A DNA stretch of 64,000 nt from Conchocele bisecta (taxonomy: Eukaryota; Mollusca; Bivalvia; Lucinida; Thyasiridae): contig CM055279.1 of assembly GCA_029237695.1 (NCBI GenBank), positions 23,067,919 through 23,131,918 of the forward strand. Reading direction: 5' to 3'. Position 1 is the stretch's first letter. The number at the start of each line of letters is the position of its first letter. The position numbers were made by a program, and so were the translations under genes. Of the stretch, positions 55,284 to 64,000 are shown piece by piece. The notes beneath the pieces were generated by a model. That model searched no databases, was not told where the DNA came from, and was given only the letters and a program-made list of their open reading frames with translations.

Positions 55284-55940
55284 ACAGAGTACCAAATAGA
55301 AAGGGATTTTCCCAAGCATATCCCTTTTTCGCTCACTTTTTTGCTCTCTCGCCACGACTGATTTCCACGTTTGAGCAGTTTTGGGGTCGAAATGTGGTCA
55401 AACTCGCAAATTGGAAGCTCATCAAATTCGCCTCTAAAACTGATCATTTCCAGGTTTGAGCAGTTTTGGTGGGCATTGTAGGAAATTTCCTACATTAGAA
55501 AAACTCTCCATTTGCGGGTTTTCGTAGTTATTGACAGCAAAACAAACAACGGAATATGGGCAGTGTTATTTAATAAATTAATTTAATAAATAAATATAAA
55601 CTCGATTGTGGGAAATTTCCCACAATTGAAATACAGAATGTACAATTTAACAAAATAATTACAAATTGGACACTGAAATGCCAAAAAATACAACTCCGAC
55701 AATATCCGAATACAATGAACTAAACATGATGATTAATCAGTTTTCATTGTAGGAAATTTCCTACGTTCGATTTAGGTGTTTTACTTTTGTCTAGGAAATA
55801 TTGTTAAACTTCTCTAAATAAATTTCAACACTGAAATTCAAAACATACAACTTTGACAATATCCAAATGTACATCAATTTAATTGAACGTAGGAAATTTC
55901 CCACAATTAAACCTCATTTACAGAAAAGTCAGAAACCGAT
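55284..55940. repeat. Diverged edge of the GGAAATTTCC satellite
   Basis: Irregularly spaced GTAGGAAATTTCCTAC or GGGAAATTTCCC palindromes (about 55479, 55608, 55748 and 55890) lie in AT-rich DNA, with partial similarity to the regular array that follows. Non-coding. Confidence 0.6.
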
Positions 55941-58150
55941 CGTAGGAAATTTCCTACGTTCCATTCAAGTGACGTACTTTTGTGCAGGATATATTGTCAA
56001 ATACACGTACATGTAACTTTCAACACCGAGATTCAAAACATAAAACTTTCACAAAACTGTGATCAGTCGTATCTGTTTTACAGAAACAACAGAAACCAAT
56101 CGTAGGAAATTTCCTACGTTCGATTTAAGTGATTTACATTTGTCAAGGATATATTGCCGAAGTTCTCGAAGTTAATAAATTTCAACACTGAAATTCAAAA
56201 CATACAACTTTGACAATATCCAAATGTACATCACTTGAATTGAACGTAGGAAATTTCCCACAATTAAACCTAAAAATCATTCATTTTATATCAGTCGTAT
56301 TTCTTTTACAGAAAAGTCAGAAACCGATCGTAGGAAATTTCCTACGTTCGATTCAAGTGATTTAAAGTATCTAGGATATATTGACAAAGTTCTCTATGTT
56401 AATGAATTTCAATAATTAAAAATACAACTTAGACAATATCCAAGTACAACTCACTTGAATAGAACGTAGGAAATTTCTCACAATTAAACCTCAAAAGTTA
56501 TTCATTTCATATCAGTCGTATTTCTTTTACAGAAAAGTCAGAAACCTATCGTAGGAAATTTCCTACGTTCGATTCAAGTGATTTGCTTTTGTCCAGGATA
56601 TATCTACGAAGTTCTCTATGTTAATAAAGTTAACACTGAAATTCAAAACATACAACTTTGAAAATATCCAAATGTACATTACTTGAATTGAACGTAGGAA
56701 ATTTCCCACAATTAAATCTGAAAAATAATTCAGTTTAGATCGGTCATATTTGTTTTACAGAAAAGTCAGAAACCGATCGTAGGAAATTTCCTACGTTCGA
56801 TTCAAGTGATTTAATGTATCTAGGATATATTGACAAAGTTCTCTATGTTAATGAATTTCAATAATTCAAAACACAACCTCGACAATATCCAAGTATAACT
56901 CACTTGAATTGAAAATAGGAAATTTCCCACAATTAAACCTAAAAAATAATTCATTTAGTCGCATTTGTTTTACAGACAAGTCAGAAACCGATCGTAGGAA
57001 ATTTCCTACGTTTGATTCAAGGATTTACATTTGTCAAGGATATATTGAAGAAGTTCTCTCAGTTGATAAATTTCAGCAATGAAATTCAAAAAAACATACA
57101 ACTTTGACAATATCCAAATGTACATCACTTGAATTTAACGTAGGAAATTTCCCACAATTAAACCTAAAAAATCATTAATTTTATATCAGTCGTATTTCTT
57201 TTACAGAAAAGTCAGAAACCGATCGTAGGAAATTTCCTACGTTCAATTCCAAGTGATTTAAAGTATATAGGATATATTGACAAAGTTCTCTATGTTAATG
57301 ACTTTCAATAATTCAAAACACAACTTCGACAATATCCAAGTTGAAGTATAACTCACTTGGACGTAGGAAATTTCCCACAATTAAACCTCAAAAGTTATTC
57401 ATTTTATATCAGTCGTATTTCTTTTACAGAAAAGTCAGAAACCAATCGTAGGAAATTTCCTACGTTCGATTCAAGTGATTTGCTTTTGTCCAGAATATAT
57501 ATATGAAGTTCTCTATGTTAATAAAGTTAACACTGAAATTCAAAACATACAACTTTGACAATATCCAAATGTACATTACTTGAATTGAACGTAGGAAATT
57601 TCCCACAATTAAATCTAAAAAATAATTCAGTTTAGATCGGTCATATTTGTTTTACAGAAAAGTCAGAAACCGATCGTAGGAAATTTCCTGCGTTCGATTC
57701 AAGTGATTTAATGTATCTAGGATATATTGACAAAGTTCTCTATGTTAATGAATTTCAATAATTCAAAACACAACTTCGACAATATCCAAGTATACTGAAA
57801 TTCAAAACATACAACTTTGACAATATCCAAATGTATATCACTTGAATTGAACGTAGGAAATTTCCCACAATTAAACCTAAAAATCATTCATTTTATATCA
57901 GTCGTATTTCTTTTACAGAAAACTTAGAAACCAATCGAAGAAAATTTCCTACGTTCGATTCAAGTGATTTACTTTTTTCCAGGATATATTGACGAAGTTC
58001 TCTAAGTTAATAAATTTAACACTGAAATTCAAAACATACAACTTTGACAATATCCAAAAGTAAATCACTTGAATGGAACGGAACGGAGGCAATTTCAAAC
58101 AATTAAACCTAAACAATAATTCATTTTAAATCAGTCATATTTGTTTTACA
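55941..58150. repeat. Higher-order satellite built on CGTAGGAAATTTCCTACG
   Basis: Units of 218-231 bp each hold one full palindrome (CGTAGGAAATTTCCTACG) and one half-mutated (CGTAGGAAATTTCCCACAATT). Four unit types alternate, told apart by the sequence after the palindrome: GATTTACATTTGTC (56104), GATTTAAAGTATCT (56332), GATTTGCTTTTGTCC (56552), GATTTAATGTATCT (56779), then the same four again (56997, 57228, 57450, 57679). The higher-order period is therefore about 893-900 bp, in two copies. The array degrades after 57850. Confidence 0.85.
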
Positions 58151-59490
58151 GGTTAGACACCACCAAATAGTTTTACTATATAATTTAACCGAATGCCATC
58201 CAATAAGGCCAGTCTCTCCTACTTTCACTATTCGTATGGATGCTGTGGGACCCACTTGTACATGACCTGCAGCCAGTCTGTACTGGTTCTGCATGAACTA
58301 AACAATAGGTTCACTTACTCCTAAGAAAGAAAAATCCAACCTTGTCATATCCTCCAATATTGTGTACATTTTTTGGCCACGGAAACTCCGTTTACATCAA
58401 GTGACCAACAGGGTCAGTGTTTTCTTTTAAATGCTACAAATATGCTGAAAACTGGTGTTGAAGGCACCCCAAAATGTTCCTCAAGTGAAACTGGGTAGTA
58501 ATGGATCAAGATTTGCAAGCAAACGGTGTCTGTGCCCTCAAACACCCGCACTATTTTTTTATACCGGACTACTTTTGCATACACCCTGGGCAGTTTCGCA
58601 CCATTTGGTGTCTTCTAACCTATAAGTGTACCAGTCCAACTACAAATCATTCTACAATATTCACTATTCAAAAACTAGCTTCTATTCCTGGATACAGTAC
58701 CAAGTTTGGAGCAAATATCTCAAATGGTTGTCACACAGCAGCTGTGTAACTCCACCATGTGACTGTCCACATTCTGCCTTAATTTGAGCTACTACAGAAC
58801 TATGGAAAATTTTAATAGATGATGAATTAAAAGCACAAATCTCCATAAAATCACATAACATTACCCTAAATAGTGTTATAGCTAACCATTCTACATCACT
58901 GAAACTATACCAACATGTATGCCACTCTGGAATGGTCGACAGACAAAAGGGTACTGGCTTGGAACGGTCAGTCAAGACATTTGCTTTATAACACAGGAGG
59001 AAAGGAAAAACAATGTTTTCTGAGTACTAGTGTATTGGTACTATACCGATATGCGAAAATAATACACTTACGCCTAATTTTGGCAAATTTTGGAACAGCG
59101 TCGCGATGTCGCGCCACTTTCCATAACTTCTTAATTGTCCATCAGCAAGCCAATATCAATGAAAAAAAAAGAAAAACACACTATAATCACTGTTTCGGTG
59201 TATATTTCTGTCACATTCCAAGCCCAATCACCTACAGGTAATTTGCATACACTGGTTTATTATATTTGACTAAATAAAGCTGTGAAATCAAGATTTTAGA
59301 AGATTTTGAAGCCGATAACTGTCCGTCTGAGATACAAAAAGAACAAATATGTTGCATCGCGGAGTCCGCTCGATTATTCTTGTCGCAGTAACTTTAAATT
59401 ATGTTCCCAGAGACATAGCTACAAGAAACATAAACTTCCAACTTCAAATTCTACAAACAAACATATCTCACATAGGGCCTAGGCACACCT
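58151..59490. other. Non-coding DNA
   Basis: No gene is supported; open frames at 58501-58749 and 58915-59241 lack coding features. Confidence 0.4.
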
Positions 59491-59565
59491 TACAGAAAAG
59501 TCAGAAACTGATCGTAGGAAATTTCCTGCGTTCGATTCAAGTGATTTACTTTTGTCTAGGATATC
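59491..59565. repeat. Solitary fragment of the GGAAATTTCC satellite
   Basis: CAGAAAAGTCAGAAACTGATCGTAGGAAATTTCCTGCGTTCGATTCAAGTGATTTACTTTTGTCTAGGATAT is one partial unit about 1.4 kb beyond the array. Confidence 0.75.
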
Positions 59566-59800
59566 CGTCAAGCAATCGGTCAAGTAATATTAAAGTTATA
59601 CCATGATGAAGAAACTTGTACAAACTTTTTCTTATGAAAAATATGAAGGTAAAACAGGCCATAGTCATGTTAATGGCGGCATGAGTGTGTTCGCAATGTT
59701 CACATGCATCAAGTGTCCAAACATTGAAGCAATCCGTCAAGTAATATTAAAGTTATACCATGATGACGAACCTTGTACAAACTTTTTGACAAAAGCGGCA
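59566..59800. repeat. Repeat with 'GTCATGTTAATGGCGGCATGAGTGTGTTC'
   Basis: GTCAAGTAATATTAAAGTTATACCATGATGAMGAAMCTTGTACAAACTTTTT occurs twice here (59579 and 59739), flanking GTTAATGGCGGCATGAGTGTGTTCGCAATG...CATCAAGTGTCCAAACATTGAAGCAATCCG. Related segments are at 32050-32140 and 32945-33130. The frames across it are not genes. Confidence 0.55.
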
Positions 59801-59984
59801 CATGCACATGATTGTGAGATATTTACTACAACTAAGGACATACAAGTTTGTCAATATACATAGCAAAGCCATAATAAATATATGTTGTTTAAATGGAGAA
59901 CTATGCAGAGAAGGCAGAACAATTTATTTATTTAATGGTGTTTAATGGCCTGTCAAAAGCTAAGGTCGTCCTAGGTCATGTTAA

Positions 59985-60420
59985 CTGGGTCAAATATCTC
60001 ACACGTGATGCAGCACATAATTTCACATTTGGTGTCACACAGGATGTCAGAAGTGTTGTCACGCAGGATCTTACAAATGATGTGACGCAGTATCTCAGAA
60101 ATGCACAAGTGATGTGATCATGCTGATGCTGCGGATCTCAGGAATGATGTAACGCAGGATCTCAGCAACTCAAGAGTGATGTGACGCGGGATCTCACATG
60201 TGATGTGACGCATAATTTCACATTTGGTGTGACGTAGGATCTCAGAAGTGTTGTCACACAGGATCTGACAAGTGATGTCATCATGGGGACGCTGCGGATC
60301 ACAGAAATGATGTAGCACAGGATCTCAGCAACTCGTGAGTGATGTGACGTAGGATGCCACAAGTGATACAGCATTTCACAAATTTTGTGATGCAAGATTT
60401 CACACTCGATGTCAGATATT
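59985..60420. repeat. Minisatellite, 25-30 bp unit
   Basis: GATGTGACGCAGGATCTCAGAAGTG-like units repeat about fifteen times with variants (TAATTTCACATTTGGTGTGAC; CATCATG...GCTGCGGATC). A longer period of about 180 bp is visible (60118-60135 versus 60280-60300). Arg/Ser/Cys-rich frames on both strands come from the repeat. Confidence 0.65.
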
Positions 60421-60803
60421 TACATGCCACAGAGTTTCTGTCATTGAGTTTGATTGTGACGAAAGTGTTCCAACAAGGTGATGACATTGATGCACAGTGG
60501 CAGGTCATACTGAAGAATGATATTCATTGTCAGGGTTCAACAAAACATCTACGTCAAACTGAAACAGATATAGAAAAGTATACAGTATTACCGTATGTTT
60601 GATCAAATTCATTAGCGAACAGTATATGCCCTGAACAGACTACTAACGCCCAGGCAGATCAGGGACTACACTGGTTGCAAACTCATTAGGTGATGTCTTT
60701 TAAGGGACGTCAGCAATACAAAATAATGTTCTCCCCATTTAATAAATTTATGTAGTGAATACCGGTACTCGCCATTTGCTGGAAGAAAATGTTCCAGGTC
60801 CCT

Positions 60804-61105
60804 TAAAGGTACATGTACATGCCCACTCAGTAGGCACAAAATGTTCTTTATATCAGAGACATTTCCTGGCAAAATAAACATTCATTCACAATTTCCCCAC
60901 ATAATGATTGGCATTATTATACATTTTATATCAGGTAAATATCCATACTGATATCAGGGGCGATAACCGTGTTTCCTTAAATTGTTAACGAACATTACTA
61001 ATTATTCTCTGTATTTATATTTTGATGTGCACTGATCATACTTTATAATCTGTCGAAAATACTACTTTTTCAGGTGAGGCATTTAATTTGAATAAATAAT
61101 TAAAC
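60804..61105. repeat. Copy of the AGGTACATGCCCA element (left part)
   Basis: CTTAAAGGTACATG(TACATG)CCCACTCAGTAGGCACAAAATGTTCTTTATATCAG starts it; TTGGCATTATTATACATTTTATATCAGG and the CAGGTGAGGCATTTAATTTGAATAAATAATTAAA segment follow. The TACATG duplication near the end is private to this copy. Confidence 0.6.
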
Positions 61106-61183
61106 AAGAGCTCCGCGGAGTAAGATGTCCCACCTGGCGCAGTTTGATAGTAAATAAGGAGCTTGTAATAACCTTGGGGTTAG

Positions 61184-61463
61184 GAGCGCCGTGGCGTAAT
61201 GGTTAAGTGTGTCGGACTACTGATCCAAGGTTCGTGGGTTGGAGCCTGAATAGCGGCGTGCGTTGTGTCCTTGAGCAAGACACTTTATCCACACTGCTCC
61301 AGTTCACCCAGCTGCAAATGGGTACCGATAATTCGTAGTTGCTCTGTAAATACGAATTACCGGCTTCTCTCAAAAATCTCTACCTCCGTTCTTTCTCCCA
61401 TTCTTGGGAGACGGCATGCAAGGTCCTAGAGCCAGTGCCGCCGTTAAATATAAGGAAAAAAAA
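61184..61463 (+). mobile_element. tRNA-derived SINE (copy 2)
   Basis: The tRNA-like head (GTGGCGTAATGGTTAAGTG as box A; GGGTTGGAGCC as a mutated box B) is followed by the shared body (GCGTTGTGTCCTTGAGCAAGACACTTTATCCACACTGCTCCAG...CACCCAGCTGCAAATGGGTACC) and a longer 3' part ending in an A-run near 61461. The body matches 38500-38565. Confidence 0.82.
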
Positions 61464-61705
61464 ATGTTTACATCAACGTAACCGCAATTTGACAAAACAA
61501 AGAATTTCTTCTGGAAAACATATGCACGTTTACTATATCCAATCATTTTCTATTTATTTGAAATAGTAAAGAAGTTAATTTGTGTTCATTAACGTAATAC
61601 TACCCATGTGAAAATTGAATATTAATATATATAATTTTAATTATGTTTATATGTCAAAGAACAAAATATATATTAGACAAGTGAGATATTGTATGTATTT
61701 TATTA
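61464..61705. other. Non-coding AT-rich DNA
   Basis: Nothing recognised. Confidence 0.4.
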
Positions 61706-61915
61706 AAGGTACATGCCCACTCAGTAGGCACAGAATGTACTTTATATCAGAGACATCACCGGAGACATTTTCTGGCAAAATACACATTCATTCACCATTA
61801 TCCCACGTATTGATTGGCATTATTATACATGTTATATCAGACAATTATTTACACACTGATATCAGGGGGGATAACCGTGTTTCCTTAAACTGTCTACGGA
61901 CATTACCATTACGCA
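61706..61915. repeat. Copy of the AGGTACATGCCCA element (left part)
   Basis: ATTAAAGGTACATGCCCACTCAGTAGGCACAGAATGTACTTTATATCAGAGACAT is followed by the family's ATTGATTGGCATTATTATACATGTTATATCAGA and GATATCAGGGGGGATAACCGTGTTTCC segments; the right half is missing. Confidence 0.6.
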
Positions 61916-62231
61916 AACACGTCTTATTTGGAATTAATAAATCACTGAACTACTTTCGGCAAGGGAGATAATCAATATCACGCGAACTATTTTCATACGA
62001 GCAAAGCGGATTGTTCTGTTTATGATTAGGATATATAGTTTTAAGCTATCTCCTGTGATATATAATGATACATTACTTTGTTATGTTATGGGTACTAATA
62101 CATGTTGTTTCAATAGCGTATCTCTGTAACGGTATTGTTGTAGATGGAGTTGCAAATAATTTAATAATTATTACGTTCAAATGGTGGCTTAATACTGATA
62201 GCACTTCTGTATAACTGTGATTGTCATAAAT

Positions 62232-62318
62232 GGCGCAACAGTCGTGAGGTTAAGGTCGCCGACTTCAATGATTTAATTACCGATTCCCGAAAGGGTCGGG
62301 GGTTCAAACCTCGACGTG
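62232..62318 (+). tRNA. Degenerate tRNA-like sequence
   Basis: GGGGGTTCAAACCTCG gives a good B box and T-arm stem, preceded by a long variable-arm-like hairpin (CCGATTCCCGAAAGGGTCGG) and a GAGGTTAAGG D-loop-like word, the layout of a Leu/Ser-type tRNA. The acceptor ends do not pair, so it is a tRNA pseudogene or the head of an unrecognised SINE. Confidence 0.3.
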
Positions 62319-62449
62319 GTATAATTTTATTTTCTCCATATATATTATTTTTGTGATTTTAATATTTTTTAATATTTTCACAATTTTATGATTTTAATAA
62401 AAATACCTATAAATTGATAGAAACTTACCAACAATTAAAGTGTCTGTCT

Positions 62450-62526
62450 TTAAGTAATATATACACAGACAGTTTGTTACTGATGTTTTAAGTTTAAGTA
62501 ATATATACACAGACAGTTTGTTACTG
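62450..62526. repeat. Two-copy tandem repeat
   Basis: TTTAAGTAATATATACACAGACAGTTTGTTACTG occurs twice in direct orientation, about 43 bp apart. Confidence 0.75.
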
Positions 62527-62810
62527 TTTTTTTACGTTTGAGGTACTGTCTATACTGTCTATACCATATAATGTTTTACTGTCCCAAAATCTATTTTTTT
62601 TGGCTGTCACAATTAATTAATTTTCGGACAGCAAACATTTTTTTATGAATTTGAAATAATTATTGTCCTCCATCTGCTCACAACACTGTTCGAACTGCGC
62701 CTGTGGCTACCACGACCAGAATTCACTGGCCTCAAACACAGTAGCCATCGGCGTCTATTTATTAAATTATTATTTTGTATTTTATTTGAATTCCGCGTGA
62801 ACGTTGCATT

Positions 62811-63030
62811 TTGTGTCAACACCATTTACAGAAAATATTGGTGATTTTCTAAACGAATATCGGAGAAATGCGGCTATATATTTTGTCAATTTTCAACACC
62901 ATTTACGGAAAAAAAATTACTGATTTTTTAAAACAATATAGGCACAACTAAATACGGTGATAGAATTTTTGTCAACTTTTCAACACCATTTCCGGAAAAT
63001 ATTACTGATTTTCTAAAAACAATATCGGCG
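62811..63030. repeat. Three-copy tandem repeat, about 75-90 bp unit
   Basis: TTTTGTCAATTTTCAACACCATTTACGGAAAATATTACTGATTTTCTAAAACAATATCGG is repeated three times with moderate divergence. Confidence 0.65.
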
Positions 63031-64000
63031 AAGGTGTACTGAACTACTCTTTATTTTAAATAACCGCCGTCTAATAGATCTGTGTATAATCGAGAGTATA
63101 TCGTTAATTGTCATGTTGTCTCCGACAGTGAGGTGTTGCGGCACACATCAAAACGACACGTAAATTTCCAAACATTGCCTAAGGGTGGCACAGCTGTGTG
63201 TGTCATCAGATCAACACCTCGTCACACACAACTACCCATTATCGATTTTTTCCCCACACAAAGCGACGTGTATTTACAACTAGATCTGTGTAATGTGTCG
63301 GGTGTAGCCAAAGACCATACATAAATTCGTAATTAGTCACAGATGTAGCCTTAAAATATAATCGATTTCCTTAAATTACGTCCGCATGTTGACAGATATT
63401 TCAGAGCAGACGTCATCGTAATTTGCCGTTATTTATTTCCAAAATTAACCATATATTCTGTAAATGGCGTTGAAAGTTGACAATAAATTAAGAGCAGATC
63501 AGTACGTTAAATCGCTATCGACGACAACTGACGATCCGATGAGAGAGTAATTCCGTTTAAGCGTATCCAATGTTAAATATACATCGTTATTTTTTTATGA
63601 CTTTCGTAGCTTTTACCGAGAAATTCAAACCGTTTCCAATTATTGGGGAACATAATATCATGATTAGCACATCGTTTCACTAAGCGGGGGCTACTCAGGA
63701 AATGGGATCACACGGTCTATTGTTTACACTGGATTAATGGTGGCCTCCATGAGGTCTCAGGTAAATCTTATTTTTCAATAATACGACTGTGGTTTCTTCC
63801 TTTTAGTGATAACCATGTTCCAGCCGTTAACACTTATTTAGCAACATTACTTAATATGTAGTTAGTCTGAACATTCTGCAGAGAAATCTGAATTGGACGG
63901 AATCGAGCGTTGTTTAAACTTAGTCCGGTTCATATTCACAGGTCAAAATATGAACTGAAAATGGCGCTTTGTGTGACAGAAATCCGTACGCGGACGAATA
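63031..64000. other. Right edge, possible gene start
   Basis: Mostly non-coding. A short sequence ends in a good donor (ATGGTGGCCTCCATGAGGTCTCAG/GTAAAT, 63737-63760), and 63961 has an ATG in strong Kozak context (GAAAATGGCG) that stays open for 13 codons to the window end, preceded by TTCACAG. This could be the 5' end of a gene continuing to the right. Weak. Confidence 0.25.

Noticed and set aside
55941..58150. CRISPR-like array
   Set aside because: The units are long, AT-rich and without unique spacers between constant repeats; this is an animal satellite with higher-order structure.
59603..59863. 86-codon frame with a His/Cys-rich peptide
   Set aside because: It lies in a dispersed repeat also found near 32050 and 33000 with disrupted frames.
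60118..60508. Minus-strand frames rich in Arg, His, Cys and Ser
   Set aside because: Produced by the GATGTGACGCAGGATCTCA minisatellite.

Overview
The window is nuclear DNA of an invertebrate animal, most likely a mollusc and probably a bivalve. This rests on overall character: AT-rich, intron-like and intergenic sequence packed with short dispersed repeats (families carrying GGTCAAGGTCA, 'GTGTTTAACGGCC' and TTAA-flanked AGGTACATGCCCA ends), tRNA-derived SINEs, giant microsatellites, and a Polinton/Maverick. No marker gene fixes the species. There is one 500-N assembly gap (52025-52524).

Layout. 1-1841: flanking DNA with repeat debris. 1842 to about 14740: a decayed but nearly complete Polinton/Maverick (adintovirus-like endogenous element). 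Its order is penton (-), conserved unknown (+), acidic coiled-coil membrane protein (-), hexon-type major capsid (+), FtsK/A32-type packaging ATPase (+), five small conserved genes (+), retroviral-type DDE integrase (+), then protein-primed family B DNA polymerase (-) converging on it. Almost every gene has frameshifts or in-frame stops of all three kinds, so the element is dead as written; one 77-residue membrane protein is intact. No adenain-like protease and no matching terminal inverted repeats were found. Tandem repeats follow the 5' end of the polymerase gene.

15000-64000 has almost no recognisable host coding sequence: a probable terminal exon (15908-16154), a possible exon pair (27993-28112 and about 28271-28348), a PHD-finger remnant (31443-31567) and a few weak exon candidates. 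The rest is mobile and repetitive DNA: palindromic MITEs (three families with two or more copies), two TTAA-flanked piggyBac-like elements, two SINEs, a 1.3-kb CAGA microsatellite, two blocks of roughly 200-bp tandem repeats (43160-45860) rich in nuclear-receptor half-sites, a 7.3-kb fold-back-like inverted repeat whose arms are made of about 520-bp hairpin-bearing units (46504-53770), and a satellite with higher-order structure built around the palindrome GGAAATTTCC (55470-58150).

How it works together: the Polinton genes would have encoded a virus-like replicative and packaging module (polymerase and integrase for replication and insertion, two capsid proteins and ATPase for particles). The other mobile elements look non-autonomous, relying on transposases not in this window. 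The best candidates for something undescribed are the fold-back-like element and the higher-order GGAAATTTCC satellite.
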